From positions 248,001 through 312,000 of the forward strand of contig NZ_JAUTAR010000001.1 in assembly GCF_030818695.1 (NCBI RefSeq): DNA of 64,000 nt, given 5' to 3'. Under the pieces are notes generated by a model. That model searched no databases. It saw nothing but the letters and a program-made list of their open reading frames with translations, and was not told the origin of the DNA. The translations under genes were made by a program, and so were the position numbers. The DNA comes from Chryseobacterium sp. SORGH_AS_0447 (GTDB lineage: Bacteria; Bacteroidota; Bacteroidia; Flavobacteriales; Weeksellaceae). Below, piece by piece: positions 50,651-60,947 of this stretch (its first letter is position 1; every line of letters starts with the position of its first letter).

Positions 50651-53600
50651 ATGAGTTTTTTAAACAAAGTTCTAAAAGGGTTTTTGGGAGACAAAAAAGC
50701 GCAGGACCTAAAAGAAGTAAAAAAAGTTGTAACAAAAATCAAAGCTGTTGAACCGGCGATCCAGCAATTGTCTGATGACGGTTTAAGAGAGAAAACTGCT
50801 GAGTTTAAAGAAAATATTAAATCTGCCACCAGCAAAATCACAGCGCAGATAGAACAGATCCAGGAACAGATCAAGAATTCGAAAAACGTGGACGAAAAAG
50901 AATCCCTTTTCTCGAAGATCGAAACCCTGAAAAAAGAATCATACGAAATTGAAGAAAAAGTCCTGGGCCAGATCCTTCCTGAAGTTTTCGCTTTGGTGAA
51001 AGAAACGGCAAGAAGATGGGCACAGAACGGAGAAATCCGTGTAACGGCATCCGACTGGGACAGACAATTGGCTGCTGCCGGAAAAGATTTTGTAGAAATT
51101 CAGGGAGATCAGGCAGTCTGGAAAAACTCATGGGATGCTGCCGGAACACCTGTAAACTGGGACATGGTACATTACGATGTACAGTTTATCGGAGGGGTTA
51201 TCCTGCACAGCGGAAAAATTGCTGAAATGGCAACCGGTGAAGGAAAAACTTTGGTAGGTACGCTGCCGATATTCTTAAATGCTCTTCCGGGAAGAGGGGT
51301 TCATGTCGTAACAGTGAACGATTATCTTGCCAAAAGGGACTCCGCGTGGATGGGACCATTATATCAGTTCCACGGAATGTCGATCGACTGTATCGATAAC
51401 CACCAGCCAAACTCAGACGGAAGAAGAAAAGCGTATAACTCAGATATTACTTACGGAACCAACAATGAATTCGGTTTCGATTATTTGAGAGACAACATGG
51501 TAACTTCTCCATCTGAATTGGTACAGAGAGAACTGAACTTTGCCATCGTCGATGAGGTAGATTCCGTATTGGTAGATGACGCGAGAACTCCGCTGATCAT
51601 TTCAGGTCCGGTTCCGCAGGGAGACCGTCAGGAATTCGACGTTTTGAAACCTTCAATCGACAGAATCGTTGAGGTTCAGAAAAAAACCGTTTCCACCATC
51701 TTTAATGAAGCGAAAAAATTAATCGCTGCCGGAAACACCAAAGAAGGAGGATTTAAATTGCTTCAGGCCTACAGAGGTCTTCCTAAAAACAGACAATTGA
51801 TTAAATTCTTATCGGAAAGCGGAAACCGTGCATTGCTTCAGAAAGTGGAAGCGCAATATATGCAGGACAACAACCGTGATATGCCGATCGTAGATAAGGA
51901 TCTTTACTTCGTAATCGAAGAAAAGAACAACCAGGTAGATCTTACCGACAAAGGGGTTGAATACATGTCCCAAGGGAATTCCGATCCTAATTTCTTCGTA
52001 CTTCCGGACATCGGAACGGAAATCGCTGAACTGGAATCTAAAAATTTATCCAAAGAGGAAGAATTTGAAGCAAAGGAAAGGTTGTTCTCTGATTTTGCAG
52101 AAAAATCCGAAAGGGTACATACCATGAGCCAGTTGCTTAAAGCGTATACATTATTCGAAAAAGATGATGAATATGTAGTAATCGACGGAGAAGTAAAAAT
52201 CGTTGATGAGCAGACCGGGCGTATCATGGAAGGAAGACGTTATTCCGATGGTCTTCACCAGGCTATTGAGGCGAAAGAAAACGTAAAGATCGAAGCGGCA
52301 ACCCAGACGTTTGCGACCATTACCCTTCAGAACTATTTCCGTATGTACAACAAACTTGCGGGGATGACGGGTACTGCTGAAACGGAAGCGGGAGAGCTTT
52401 GGGAAATCTATAAGCTGGATGTGGTGGTAATTCCTACCAACCGTCCGATTTTAAGACATGACAGACAGGATCTTGTTTTCAAGACCAACAGAGAAAAATA
52501 CAATGCCGTAATTGAAGAAATTGAAAGATTGACGGCAGCAAAAAGACCGGTACTTGTAGGAACTACTTCCGTAGAGATTTCACAGTTGCTTTCAAAAGCA
52601 TTACAGCTGAGAAAAATCCAGCACCAGGTTCTTAACGCGAAACTTCACAAAAAGGAGGCAGAAATTGTAGCTGGTGCAGGTCAGCCGGGTGTTGTAACCA
52701 TCGCCACCAACATGGCGGGTCGTGGTACCGACATCAAGCTTTCCAAAGAAGTAAAAGAAGCCGGAGGTTTAGCCATTATCGGAACCGAAAGACACGATTC
52801 CAGAAGGGTAGACCGACAGCTGAGAGGTAGAGCGGGACGTCAGGGAGATCCGGGAAGCTCACAGTTCTATGTATCTTTGGAAGATAACCTGATGCGTTTA
52901 TTCGGTTCGGAAAGAATCGCTAAAATGATGGACCGGATGGGCCATAAGGAAGGTGAAGTTATTCAGCATTCCATGATCAGCAAGTCGATCGAAAGAGCTC
53001 AGAAAAAAGTAGAGGAAAATAACTTCGGAACCAGAAAGAGACTTCTTGAATATGATGACGTGATGAACAAGCAGCGTGATGTAATCTATAAAAGAAGAAA
53101 GAACGCTTTGTTCGGGGATCACCTGAAGTATGATATTACCAATATGATCTTTGATGTGGCAAATTCTATTGCTGCAAAAGGAAAAGCTTCAGGAAGCTAT
53201 AAAGATTTCGAATACGAAATCATCAAGACTTTCACTATGGAATCTCCGGTTTCTGAAAACGATTTTAAATCCAAAACCGTTCAGGACTTAACGAATATTC
53301 TGTTTAAAGCTGCTCAGGAAGATTACCAGATGAAGCTGAACCTGTTGAAGGAGAAATCATTCCCGATTATTGAGAATGTATACCAGAACCAGGGGTCGAT
53401 GTTCAGAATGATCCAGGTTCCTTTTACGGACGGGCATAAAACGATGACTATCGTTACTGATCTTAAGGATGCTTATGAAACGCAGTGCGACAGCCTGATC
53501 AACGATTTTGAGAAGAATATCACGTTATCCATCATCGACGAGAACTGGAAACTGCACCTTCGTGAAATGGACGATTTAAGAAGATCTTCACAGGGAGCCG

Positions 53601-53725
53601 TATATGAGCAGAAGGATCCGTTGGTGATTTACAAGCAGGAATCTTTCCACTTATTCAGTGAAATGATCGATAAATTGAACAAAGAAATTATCTCATTCTT
53701 ATATAAAGGAGAAATTCCGGCATAA
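50651..53725 (+). CDS. secA: Preprotein translocase ATPase SecA
   Basis: 1024 residues. Walker A ATGEGKT (about 194-200), Walker [26 protein letters not shown] (about 297-321), second NBD with [14 protein letters not shown] and [28 protein letters not shown]. It drives Sec-dependent export. Between NBD1 and the cross-link domain it carries the long insertion usual in Bacteroidota. The protein ends at [11 protein letters not shown] with no C-terminal Cys-rich zinc motif (the CxCx8CH SecB/lipid-binding tail). The stop is followed by a strong terminator, so the end is genuine. Likely own promoter. Confidence 0.98.
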   Translation: MSFLNKVLKGFLGDKKAQDLKEVKKVVTKIKAVEPAIQQLSDDGLREKTAEFKENIKSATSKITAQIEQIQEQIKNSKNVDEKESLFSKIETLKKESYEIEEKVLGQILPEVFALVKETARRWAQNGEIRVTASDWDRQLAAAGKDFVEIQGDQAVWKNSWDAAGTPVNWDMVHYDVQFIGGVILHSGKIAEMATGEGKTLVGTLPIFLNALPGRGVHVVTVNDYLAKRDSAWMGPLYQFHGMSIDCIDNHQPNSDGRRKAYNSDITYGTNNEFGFDYLRDNMVTSPSELVQRELNFAIVDEVDSVLVDDARTPLIISGPVPQGDRQEFDVLKPSIDRIVEVQKKTVSTIFNEAKKLIAAGNTKEGGFKLLQAYRGLPKNRQLIKFLSESGNRALLQKVEAQYMQDNNRDMPIVDKDLYFVIEEKNNQVDLTDKGVEYMSQGNSDPNFFVLPDIGTEIAELESKNLSKEEEFEAKERLFSDFAEKSERVHTMSQLLKAYTLFEKDDEYVVIDGEVKIVDEQTGRIMEGRRYSDGLHQAIEAKENVKIEAATQTFATITLQNYFRMYNKLAGMTGTAETEAGELWEIYKLDVVVIPTNRPILRHDRQDLVFKTNREKYNAVIEEIERLTAAKRPVLVGTTSVEISQLLSKALQLRKIQHQVLNAKLHKKEAEIVAGAGQPGVVTIATNMAGRGTDIKLSKEVKEAGGLAIIGTERHDSRRVDRQLRGRAGRQGDPGSSQFYVSLEDNLMRLFGSERIAKMMDRMGHKEGEVIQHSMISKSIERAQKKVEENNFGTRKRLLEYDDVMNKQRDVIYKRRKNALFGDHLKYDITNMIFDVANSIAAKGKASGSYKDFEYEIIKTFTMESPVSENDFKSKTVQDLTNILFKAAQEDYQMKLNLLKEKSFPIIENVYQNQGSMFRMIQVPFTDGHKTMTIVTDLKDAYETQCDSLINDFEKNITLSIIDENWKLHLREMDDLRRSSQGAVYEQKDPLVIYKQESFHLFSEMIDKLNKEIISFLYKGEIPA

Positions 53726-53747
53726 GAAATAATAATTTTAAATACAT

Positions 53748-53780
53748 AAACCGCTTCAGGATGGCCTGGAGCGGTTTTTT
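53748..53780 (+). terminator. Terminator of secA
   Basis: 13-bp stem AAACCGCTTCAGG/CCTGGAGCGGTTT (one wobble), loop ATGG, then TTT. Confidence 0.93.
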
Positions 53781-53826
53781 GCTATTCATGGGATATTAAA
53801 TCTATGATAAATATCAACTTATTAAT

Positions 53827-53857
53827 TTATTTAGAATAATTAAAAACAATATATTTG
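53827..53857 (+). promoter_or_regulatory. Promoter with Fur-box-like site (receptor 1)
   Basis: TATATTTG at 53850-53857 is the -7 element. Just upstream, the imperfect palindrome ATTTAGAATAATTAAAA (53829-53845) resembles a TTTAGAAT-n-ATTCTAAA Fur-type operator. The 12-mer TTATTTAGAATA (53827-53838) recurs as its exact reverse complement before the gene at 59655. Confidence 0.55.
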
Positions 53858-53874
53858 CAAAAAATTTGTGTTTC

Positions 53875-56016
53875 ATGAAAAATGTACTGATCTGCGCTTC
53901 ACTGTTAGGTTCCATGCTAACTTTCGCCCAGGAAAAAGATACGATTAAGTCGAATGATATCGAAGAAGTTGTTGTAAACGGTAAATATTATAAAAAATAC
54001 GTCGAGAAAGAAGGATCTTCTTCTATCCGTCTGGATGAGGAACTGATAAAGATTCCTCAGAATATTTCCATTATTACCAATAGGGCTTTAGAAGATCAGC
54101 AGGTCACTACCATGAGCGACGGTGTTCTCAGAAACGTTGCCGGAGCCCAAAGGCTGGAGCACTGGGGAGATATGTACACAAGAGTGAACATGAGAGGTTC
54201 CAGAGCTGCCGCTTTCATGAACGGGGTAAACGTAACTTCAAATTGGGGTCCGTTAAGTGAAGATATGTCTTTTGTGGATCACATCGAATTTATCAAAGGG
54301 CCGTCAGGATTCTTAATGTCGAATGGTGAGCCGAGCGGTATTTACAATATCGTAACCAAAAAGCCTACCGGACAATCTTTAAACGGTTCTGCCAGAGTAA
54401 CCCTGGGAAGCTTCAATATGTACAGAGGCGAAACGGATATCGATACCAAGATTACCGACAAAGTAGCATTCAGATTAAACTTAATGGCTCAGAACAGAAA
54501 GAGTTTCAGAGATTATGAATTTAACGACCGTTACATCATCAATCCTTCCCTAAAGGTAAATCTTACCGATAAAACAACTTTAACGGCAGAATATATCTAT
54601 CAGAAAGCAAAAATGTCTGAAGTAGGTTCTGCTTATGTTTATAGCTTTGAAGGATACGGAACTAAACCTGTAGAATATTCTATAACAGATCCAGGAATTG
54701 ATCCAACAAAAGTAACAAACAATACAGTAAATGTTAATCTACAGCATAAATTCAACGAAAACTGGAAATTAACAACCCAACTTACTTATGTAAATGAATA
54801 TACAATGGGTAGCGATATCTGGCCCGGAGAATTCATATCCAATACACAGTTCATTAGGACATTAAATTTTTGGGAAGCAGATAATACTATGAAGTTTGGG
54901 CAAGCCTTTTTAAATGGTTACGCAAAAACAGGAGCTGTATCTCATAAAATATTAGTGGGTCTTGACCTAGGCTCTAAAAGATATTTGGCAGACTGGTCTA
55001 AATCCGGTCCGCTAGATACAAAGGCAAATCCTTTTGATCTTAATTCAACAACGTACAGTCCGCCAAGTGCTGGATATCCTCATTTTACAACTGATGGAAA
55101 ATCGTTATTAGAAAGAGCAACACCTTACGGTACTATTGAACAAAACTATACAGGTCTCTATCTACAGGATGAATTAGGTTTCTTTGATGACAAATTAAGA
55201 TTAACCTTAGCTGCCAGACATACCACAGTCAGCCAAAATGATTATGGTACAGACAAAAAAGCAAGCAGAATTACACCACGTATAGGATTAAGTTATTCTG
55301 TAGATGGAAATACTTCGGTATATGCATTATATGATCAGGCATTCGTTCCGCAGGCAGGCTTCCTAAGAAATGGAGAAATCGCAAGCCCGATTACCGGAGA
55401 TAATATAGAAGTGGGTGTAAAAAGAGACTGGTTCGGTGGAAAATGGAATACAACCCTATCCCTTTATAACATTAATAAAAACAATGAGCTTATCAGTGAT
55501 CCAAACAATCTTCCGGGAGAGAGATTCTCTATTGTATTGGGTAAATCCAGAGTTCAGGGAGTTGAATTCGATCTGAAAGGAGAAATCGCAAGAGGATTCA
55601 ATGCCATATTCAACTACGCTTTCACGGAAAATAAAATAACAGAGTCCAACGATCCGACCGCTAATCCGGTAGGCATGAGAATTCCGGGATATGCAAAACA
55701 TACGATTAACGGATGGTTAAACTATACGTTCACAGAAGGAACACTGGAAGGATTCGGATTAAGTTTCGGAGGAACATTCTTAGGCGACAGAAGTACCTGG
55801 AACTGGGGAACTGCCGGAACGCAGAATATGAATGATTACCTTAAGTTTGATGCAGGTTTATCCTGGGAAAATACAAAATTCAGAGTGGGATTAAACGTCT
55901 TCAATGTATTTGACCGATACCTGTACTCCGGATCTTACTATGGTTACGGCGGATACTATTACTACCAGGCCGAAGCCCCAAGAAATTTCAGACTTTCAAT
56001 AGGATATAAATTTTAA
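53875..56016 (+). CDS. TonB-dependent siderophore receptor
   Basis: 713 residues from the ATG at 53875; a TTG three codons upstream is rejected. Signal peptide MKNVLICASLLGSMLTFAQ, a TonB-box-like stretch (NDIEEVVVNGKY), plug domain (LIKIPQNISIITNRALEDQQVTTMSDGVLRNVAGAQR...SEDMSFVDHIEFIKGPSGFLMSNGEPSGIYNIVTKKP) and a 22-strand barrel ending RNFRLSIGYKF with the terminal Phe. The plug pattern is that of the FhuA/FepA-like siderophore group. A Fur-box-like site lies at its promoter. A PepSY protein and a second receptor follow. Confidence 0.93.
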   Translation: MKNVLICASLLGSMLTFAQEKDTIKSNDIEEVVVNGKYYKKYVEKEGSSSIRLDEELIKIPQNISIITNRALEDQQVTTMSDGVLRNVAGAQRLEHWGDMYTRVNMRGSRAAAFMNGVNVTSNWGPLSEDMSFVDHIEFIKGPSGFLMSNGEPSGIYNIVTKKPTGQSLNGSARVTLGSFNMYRGETDIDTKITDKVAFRLNLMAQNRKSFRDYEFNDRYIINPSLKVNLTDKTTLTAEYIYQKAKMSEVGSAYVYSFEGYGTKPVEYSITDPGIDPTKVTNNTVNVNLQHKFNENWKLTTQLTYVNEYTMGSDIWPGEFISNTQFIRTLNFWEADNTMKFGQAFLNGYAKTGAVSHKILVGLDLGSKRYLADWSKSGPLDTKANPFDLNSTTYSPPSAGYPHFTTDGKSLLERATPYGTIEQNYTGLYLQDELGFFDDKLRLTLAARHTTVSQNDYGTDKKASRITPRIGLSYSVDGNTSVYALYDQAFVPQAGFLRNGEIASPITGDNIEVGVKRDWFGGKWNTTLSLYNINKNNELISDPNNLPGERFSIVLGKSRVQGVEFDLKGEIARGFNAIFNYAFTENKITESNDPTANPVGMRIPGYAKHTINGWLNYTFTEGTLEGFGLSFGGTFLGDRSTWNWGTAGTQNMNDYLKFDAGLSWENTKFRVGLNVFNVFDRYLYSGSYYGYGGYYYYQAEAPRNFRLSIGYKF

Positions 56017-56022
56017 ATAATT

Positions 56023-56054
56023 AAAAGTTAACCCCTCAAAAGGTTAACTTTTTT
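56023..56054 (+). terminator. Hairpin terminator between receptor 1 and PepSY gene
   Basis: 11-bp arms AAAAGTTAACC (56023-56033) and GGTTAACTTTT (56042-56052), then more T and only a few bases to the ATG at 56058. It probably lowers read-through into the next gene, or masks its start. Confidence 0.8.
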
Positions 56055-56057
56055 CTC

Positions 56058-57266
56058 ATGAGAAAGAAGCATCATCATAAAAAGAGCCCTTCTTTTACCA
56101 AAAAATGGTCTGCCAAACTGCACTTGTGGTTTGGCTTGTCCGTTGGACTGATCGTTTTCATTGTTTCATTATCGGGAACAATGTATGTTTTTAAAGATGA
56201 AATCCAGCATCAGCTCCGGAAAGAAGCAATGTACGTAAATGCTGAAACGATTACACAACAGCCGCTTTCCATCGAAACATTAAAGGAAAAAGTATCTCTG
56301 GAGCTGAACGAGAAATATCCGATAAGCTCCGTTGAAATCCCTTTAGCCAAAAACAGGGCGTACGAATTCCTGTATTATGAGAAGGATAAAAAAGCATGGA
56401 ATTACTTCGATGAAGTAAAAATCAACAAACTGGTGTATGTAAACCCGTACACGGGTGAAGTTTTAGGGATCTACAATGAGAAATACGACCTCTTCCCCAT
56501 TTTGAAATCAATTCACTGGAGCCTACTTTTAAAAGCCGACTGGGGAAAATATGTGGTGGGAATTCCGGTGGTCCTTTTTATTATCATGCTGATCACGGGT
56601 ATCATTTTATGGTGGCCTAAAAACAAAAAAGCACGGAAAGGAAGATTCTGGTTCGACTGGAAAAATGTGAAAACCTGGAAACGCAAAAACTACGACCTGC
56701 ACAATGTATTAGGATTTTACGCTTCTTTTATTGCCCTGCTGATGAGCCTATCCGGAATTTACTTTGCTTATCCGTGGGTAAAAAACACTTTCAACCTGGC
56801 ATTGTCCGGCTCAGTGGAGCTGCCAAAAGAAAAAGAAATGAAATCCCAGGATTCTTTACATGGAAAAAATAATGCGGTTTATGATCTTACCGCCCGGGAA
56901 ACAAGAAAGCTGTATGCCACCTCATCAAGCTTCAGAATTCCGCTAAACGGAAAAAATAAAAAAGGAAAGACGTTAAAAAATATTCCGGTAACGGTTTACG
57001 GTGAAGACGGACGATTCGCTGTCCGGAACCAACTGGCTTTTGATAAATTTTCAGGAAAACTATTAATAAACAAACCCCATCAGCAGCTTAATGCTGCAGA
57101 GCAATATGCCCACGCCAACTATGACATCCATACCGGTTCTTATTTTGGAATGGCAGGAAAAATCATCTGGTTTATCGCAGGACTAATCTGCACCTCACTG
57201 CCCGTCACCGGATTTTTGGTATGGCTGGGGAAAAAGAAGAAAAAAGGAATTAAAAAAGCATCATGA
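56058..57266 (+). CDS. PepSY-associated membrane protein (iron-uptake associated)
   Basis: 402 residues of the PepSY_TM (PiuB-like) family with four membrane segments: about 20-42 (LHLWFGLSVGLIVFIVSLSGTMYVFKDEI), 170-190 (VVGIPVVLFIIMLITGIILWWPKNKKARKGRF), 220-240 (DLHNVLGFYASFIALLMSLSGIYFA) and 375-392. The motifs W..KLH.W.GL, GI.LWWPK and HN..GFYAS mark the family. Some members are linked to ferric-siderophore reduction at the inner membrane. It overlaps the next gene, receptor 2, by four bases (ATGA). A close paralogue is at 59655. Confidence 0.92.
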   Translation: MRKKHHHKKSPSFTKKWSAKLHLWFGLSVGLIVFIVSLSGTMYVFKDEIQHQLRKEAMYVNAETITQQPLSIETLKEKVSLELNEKYPISSVEIPLAKNRAYEFLYYEKDKKAWNYFDEVKINKLVYVNPYTGEVLGIYNEKYDLFPILKSIHWSLLLKADWGKYVVGIPVVLFIIMLITGIILWWPKNKKARKGRFWFDWKNVKTWKRKNYDLHNVLGFYASFIALLMSLSGIYFAYPWVKNTFNLALSGSVELPKEKEMKSQDSLHGKNNAVYDLTARETRKLYATSSSFRIPLNGKNKKGKTLKNIPVTVYGEDGRFAVRNQLAFDKFSGKLLINKPHQQLNAAEQYAHANYDIHTGSYFGMAGKIIWFIAGLICTSLPVTGFLVWLGKKKKKGIKKAS

Positions 57267-59380
57267 AGAAAATCATTTTATCGGCAGCTGCCTTGGCTGC
57301 TATTGGCGTTACCGCACAACAAAAGGACTCTCTACAGGTTAAAGACGTAGATGAAGTAGTTCTTACCGCTTCACGGAAAAAAGAAAGCATCAAGGAAGTT
57401 CCCGGTTCTGTAACGATCGTCAGCCAGAAACAGATCCAGTCCCAGCTTACCGTAAATTCCGACATCAGCAATATTTTACAATACACTGTTCCCAGTCTTG
57501 CTCCCAGTTCGGGAACAACAACCAATAGCGGCCAGACCCTTAGAGGAAGACAGGTTCTTGTCCTGATCGACGGCATCCCGCAGTCCACTCCCCTACGGAA
57601 CGGCGCAAGGGATATCCGGTCGATCGATCCCTCCGTTATTGAAAGAATTGAAGTCATCAAAGGAGCAACCTCCATTTATGGGAACGGATCGGACGGGGGA
57701 ATCATCAACTACATCACGAGAAAAGCAAGCGGGGACCGCAGGATTTCAGGACAGTCGCAAATCGGGATTACCGGGCAATTGTACGGAGGAACGCTGGGTT
57801 TCCGTGCTAGCCAGTTCCTGACAGGAAAAATCACTTCGAAATTTGATTATGCCGCATCCCTGGCCTACGAGAGAACCGGATATCTGAAAGATGCTGATGG
57901 TGTCAACCTCAGCCCGACGTACAGCACCGCCAAAATGGACAATTACAACGGGATGCTGAAGCTGGGATATAACCTGAATAACAACCAGCGAATAGAAGCT
58001 TCCTATATCGGGTACGCTTCAAAATCCGATCTGGATCTTGGCCTTAAAACCGGGAAATATGGCATTACGCCAACCGTTGGGGAAGGATCTTCCAAAAATC
58101 AGGAGCTTACCCCGCAGGGAACACCGAGAAACCACAACTTCAAAATCAGTTATGACAACCAAAACCTGTGGGCAGGAACATCGCTGAACGTCAACCTTTA
58201 TCTTCAGGATTTCAGAACGGTGTACGGATACAGCGACACCTTTCTGAACGGCGGCCAGTCCAACGTCATTTCAAAGAAGAAAGGAGCGCGGTTCAATTTT
58301 GACACGCAGCTTTGGAATACGCAGAATTCCCAGGGAGAAGTTCTCTATGGAGCCGATATTTTAAATGATCAAACCGTGCAGAAGCTGGAAGACGGACGAT
58401 ACTGGACTCCGGATATGGATATGACCAACATCGCCCCGTTTATGCTGGTAAAGATTGATTTATTTAAAAAGCTGATCCTGAAAGGTGGCCTGCGCTACGA
58501 AAACATCAAAGTAAAGGTCGGTGATTTCAACACCCTTTCCACCATTAAAAACGACGGTACCTTTACCAAAAGTATTTTTGTAAAAGGTGGCGACCTGGAG
58601 TACAATGCTTTGGTGGGAAACATCGGATTCCGTTACAATTTCAATCCTCAGATCAACCTCTTCGGAAGCTTTTCACAGTCGTACTCCATCAACGAGCTGG
58701 GAAGAATCCTGAGAACATCAACTGCTGATACCATCAGTAAGCTGGAAACCAAACCTATTATCGTAAACAATTATGAATTGGGTGCTACCGGGCAGATCAC
58801 CAAATGGCTGAATTACGAAATAACATCCTATGTAAGTACGTCCAAACTGGGAGCAACCTTTGTTCAGAGTCCGGACCGGTCACTGACGATCCAACGAGCT
58901 CCGGAAGTGGTGTACGGTGTTGAAGGATTCCTGCATTTCAATCCGGCACAGTGGATCAGTTTCGGAGGAAGCTACAGCTGGATAGAAGGCATCACTTCCC
59001 CGAAAGACGACGGCGATTATTCAACCAAAATAAACAACAGCCGGATTTCGGCTCCCAAGATCCTGGCTTATGTGCAGGTAAGACCTGTCCCGAACGTATC
59101 GGTAGGTCTGGATATGCTTCATGCATTCGGACAGGACCGTTTCCAGCCGAACGCCAAAACAGGACTGTATACCTATGGCGAAGGCAAGGTTCCGGAATAC
59201 ACCGTTTTCAACTTTAAATCAAGCTACGACATCAATAAGAGCTGGAAGGTTTCTGCGGGGATCGAAAACCTGTTCAATAAATCTTATCAACCTGCTATCG
59301 CCTGGTGGGCGGCACGGGACAGCGATTTCGTCAATGCATTGGGAATGAGGGGAACCCTGATCGTGGAATATAAATTTTAA
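57263..59380 (+). CDS. TonB-dependent receptor (siderophore type)
   Basis: 705 residues, signal peptide MKKIILSAAALAAIGVTAQ, a TonB-box-like region (VKDVDEVVLTASRKKESIKEVPGSVTIVS), plug (QLTVNSDISNILQYTVPSLAPSSGTTTNSGQTLRGRQVLVLIDGIPQSTPLRNGARDIRSIDPSVIERIEVIKGATSIYGNGSDGGIINYITRK) and a barrel ending MRGTLIVEYKF. The plug's R-LIDGIPQ-P pattern is of the CirA/FecA/FepA type. Its start overlaps the PepSY gene stop, so the two are translationally coupled. Ligand unknown; iron chelate inferred from context. Confidence 0.93.
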   Translation: MKKIILSAAALAAIGVTAQQKDSLQVKDVDEVVLTASRKKESIKEVPGSVTIVSQKQIQSQLTVNSDISNILQYTVPSLAPSSGTTTNSGQTLRGRQVLVLIDGIPQSTPLRNGARDIRSIDPSVIERIEVIKGATSIYGNGSDGGIINYITRKASGDRRISGQSQIGITGQLYGGTLGFRASQFLTGKITSKFDYAASLAYERTGYLKDADGVNLSPTYSTAKMDNYNGMLKLGYNLNNNQRIEASYIGYASKSDLDLGLKTGKYGITPTVGEGSSKNQELTPQGTPRNHNFKISYDNQNLWAGTSLNVNLYLQDFRTVYGYSDTFLNGGQSNVISKKKGARFNFDTQLWNTQNSQGEVLYGADILNDQTVQKLEDGRYWTPDMDMTNIAPFMLVKIDLFKKLILKGGLRYENIKVKVGDFNTLSTIKNDGTFTKSIFVKGGDLEYNALVGNIGFRYNFNPQINLFGSFSQSYSINELGRILRTSTADTISKLETKPIIVNNYELGATGQITKWLNYEITSYVSTSKLGATFVQSPDRSLTIQRAPEVVYGVEGFLHFNPAQWISFGGSYSWIEGITSPKDDGDYSTKINNSRISAPKILAYVQVRPVPNVSVGLDMLHAFGQDRFQPNAKTGLYTYGEGKVPEYTVFNFKSSYDINKSWKVSAGIENLFNKSYQPAIAWWAARDSDFVNALGMRGTLIVEYKF

Positions 59381-59478
59381 ATATAAACAGGCTTTGTAAC
59401 TCTAAAAGCCGCAAAGACTATCATATTACACAGATCTAATTTAAAGCTTAAAGTTATTTTTTAGGTTGTGTACCCCAT

Positions 59479-59510
59479 AAAGCTCTTGAAATTTTTCGAG
59501 AGCTTTTTGT
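59479..59510 (+). terminator. Terminator after receptor 2
   Basis: 12-bp stem AAGCTCTTGAAA/TTTCGAGAGCTT (one T-G pair) with loop TT, then TTTG. It lies 99 bases past the receptor stop. Confidence 0.82.
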
Positions 59511-59597
59511 TTTGAAGCAGGCCTTAATAAACCGCATCAACATTCTTCATCTCTCCGTTGGTGAACCAACTAAAATATCTTCGACGAAATTTCGTTA

Positions 59598-59637
59598 ATT
59601 ATAAGTATTCTAAATAAAAATTAAAACATTATCTTTG
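59598..59637 (+). promoter_or_regulatory. Promoter with Fur-box-like site (PepSY gene 2)
   Basis: TATCTTTG at 59630-59637 is the -7 element. The imperfect palindrome ATTATAAGTATTCTAAAT (59598-59615) lies upstream and contains TATTCTAAATAA (59606-59617), the exact reverse complement of the 12-mer before receptor 1. Confidence 0.55.
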
Positions 59638-59654
59638 CCGGAATTAAGGAAGAC

Positions 59655-60863
59655 ATGAGGAAAAAGCATCATAAGAAAAAGCCGAGCGCCTTTAAGAAAT
59701 GGACCGGGAAACTGCATTTGTGGCTGGGCCTGGGTGTTGGATTTCTGATTTTCATTATCTCGATTACCGGCGCATTGTATGTTTTTAAAGATGAAATTGA
59801 AAACGCTACCCGGAAAGACGTTATTTATCATAACGAGCAGAATATCGACCGGAAGCAGGTTCTTCCGATCAGGGCGCTGGAAAAAGCGGTAGTGCAGCAG
59901 GTGAAAGAAAAGTACCCAGTACACTGGGTGAATATCCCGATCGACAAAAAAATGTCCTACCTTTTCTACTGGTACGAGCATAACCCAGACGGCTGGAATT
60001 ATTTTGATGAATTTCCTATTTATAAAGTTGCTTACGTCAATCCTTACACCGGGCAGGTTCTGAGAACCTACGACGAGAAAAACGGATTCTTCCAGATCGT
60101 TAAGATGATCCACTGGAGCTACCTGCTGAAACAATCCTGGGGAACCTATCTCGTGGGTATTCCGGTTATCATTTTTGTCATCATGCTGATTTCAGGGATT
60201 ATCCTTTGGTGGCCTAAAAACAAAGCGGCCCGCAAGCAGCGTTTCTCTTTTAAATGGAAGAATGTAAGCGGGTGGAAAAGGAAAAATTATGACCTTCACA
60301 ACGTATTGGGATTTTATGCTTCCATCTTTGCCTTAATCTTTTCCATTACAGGATTGTTTTACGCCTTTTTTGCCGTTCAGGCTGCCATTTATTTTATCTT
60401 TTCCGGAGGAAAGACAGCCTATCCTGATTTTTCATCCATCAAAACAAAAGCTCCGATCGAATTACGGACGGAAGGAACGCTGGATAAAATCAGCAATACC
60501 GTTAAAGCAAAATATCCGGATTCTTACGGATTTTCCATCGATCTCGGCCACGAGCACATGGATGATCATGAGCATCCGCACTTTGAAGTCTATGTAAAGC
60601 ACCTCTCCTATTCCTATCACAAAAGCAGCAGCCTGATCTTTGATGAAAACTCCGGCGAACTGCTTCATACCCACGATATGAAAGACAAAAATTTCGGTGA
60701 AAAAACAGTCGGCGCCAATTACGACATCCACGTAGGATCCATTCTCGGTCTTCCGACAAAGATCATCGCTTTCCTGGTAAGCCTTATATGTGCCTCATTA
60801 CCAGTCACCGGCTTCATGATCTGGTGGGGAAGAAGAAAAAAGAAAAAGTTGAAAACCGCCTGA
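59655..60863 (+). CDS. PepSY-associated membrane protein (paralogue 2)
   Basis: 402 residues, the same length as the protein at 56058 and very similar to it: RKKHHKKKPSAFKKWTGKLHLWLGLGVGFLIFIISITGALYVFKDEIE, then AYVNPYTGQVLRTYDEKNGFFQIVKMIHWSYLL, GIPVIIFVIMLISGIILWWPKNKAARKQRF and NYDLHNVLGFYASIFALIFSITGLFYAF. It has a His-rich loop (LGHEHMDDHEHPHFE, about 298-312) absent from the paralogue, a possible metal site. It has its own promoter with a Fur-box-like site and is probably part of the same iron response. Confidence 0.92.
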   Translation: MRKKHHKKKPSAFKKWTGKLHLWLGLGVGFLIFIISITGALYVFKDEIENATRKDVIYHNEQNIDRKQVLPIRALEKAVVQQVKEKYPVHWVNIPIDKKMSYLFYWYEHNPDGWNYFDEFPIYKVAYVNPYTGQVLRTYDEKNGFFQIVKMIHWSYLLKQSWGTYLVGIPVIIFVIMLISGIILWWPKNKAARKQRFSFKWKNVSGWKRKNYDLHNVLGFYASIFALIFSITGLFYAFFAVQAAIYFIFSGGKTAYPDFSSIKTKAPIELRTEGTLDKISNTVKAKYPDSYGFSIDLGHEHMDDHEHPHFEVYVKHLSYSYHKSSSLIFDENSGELLHTHDMKDKNFGEKTVGANYDIHVGSILGLPTKIIAFLVSLICASLPVTGFMIWWGRRKKKKLKTA

Positions 60864-60947
60864 AAAAAAATTTCAATAATTATCTAGTTAATAATCCATT
60901 AATACAATCTTTTTTATAATTTTAACCTTTTAGAATTTTAGAATAGA

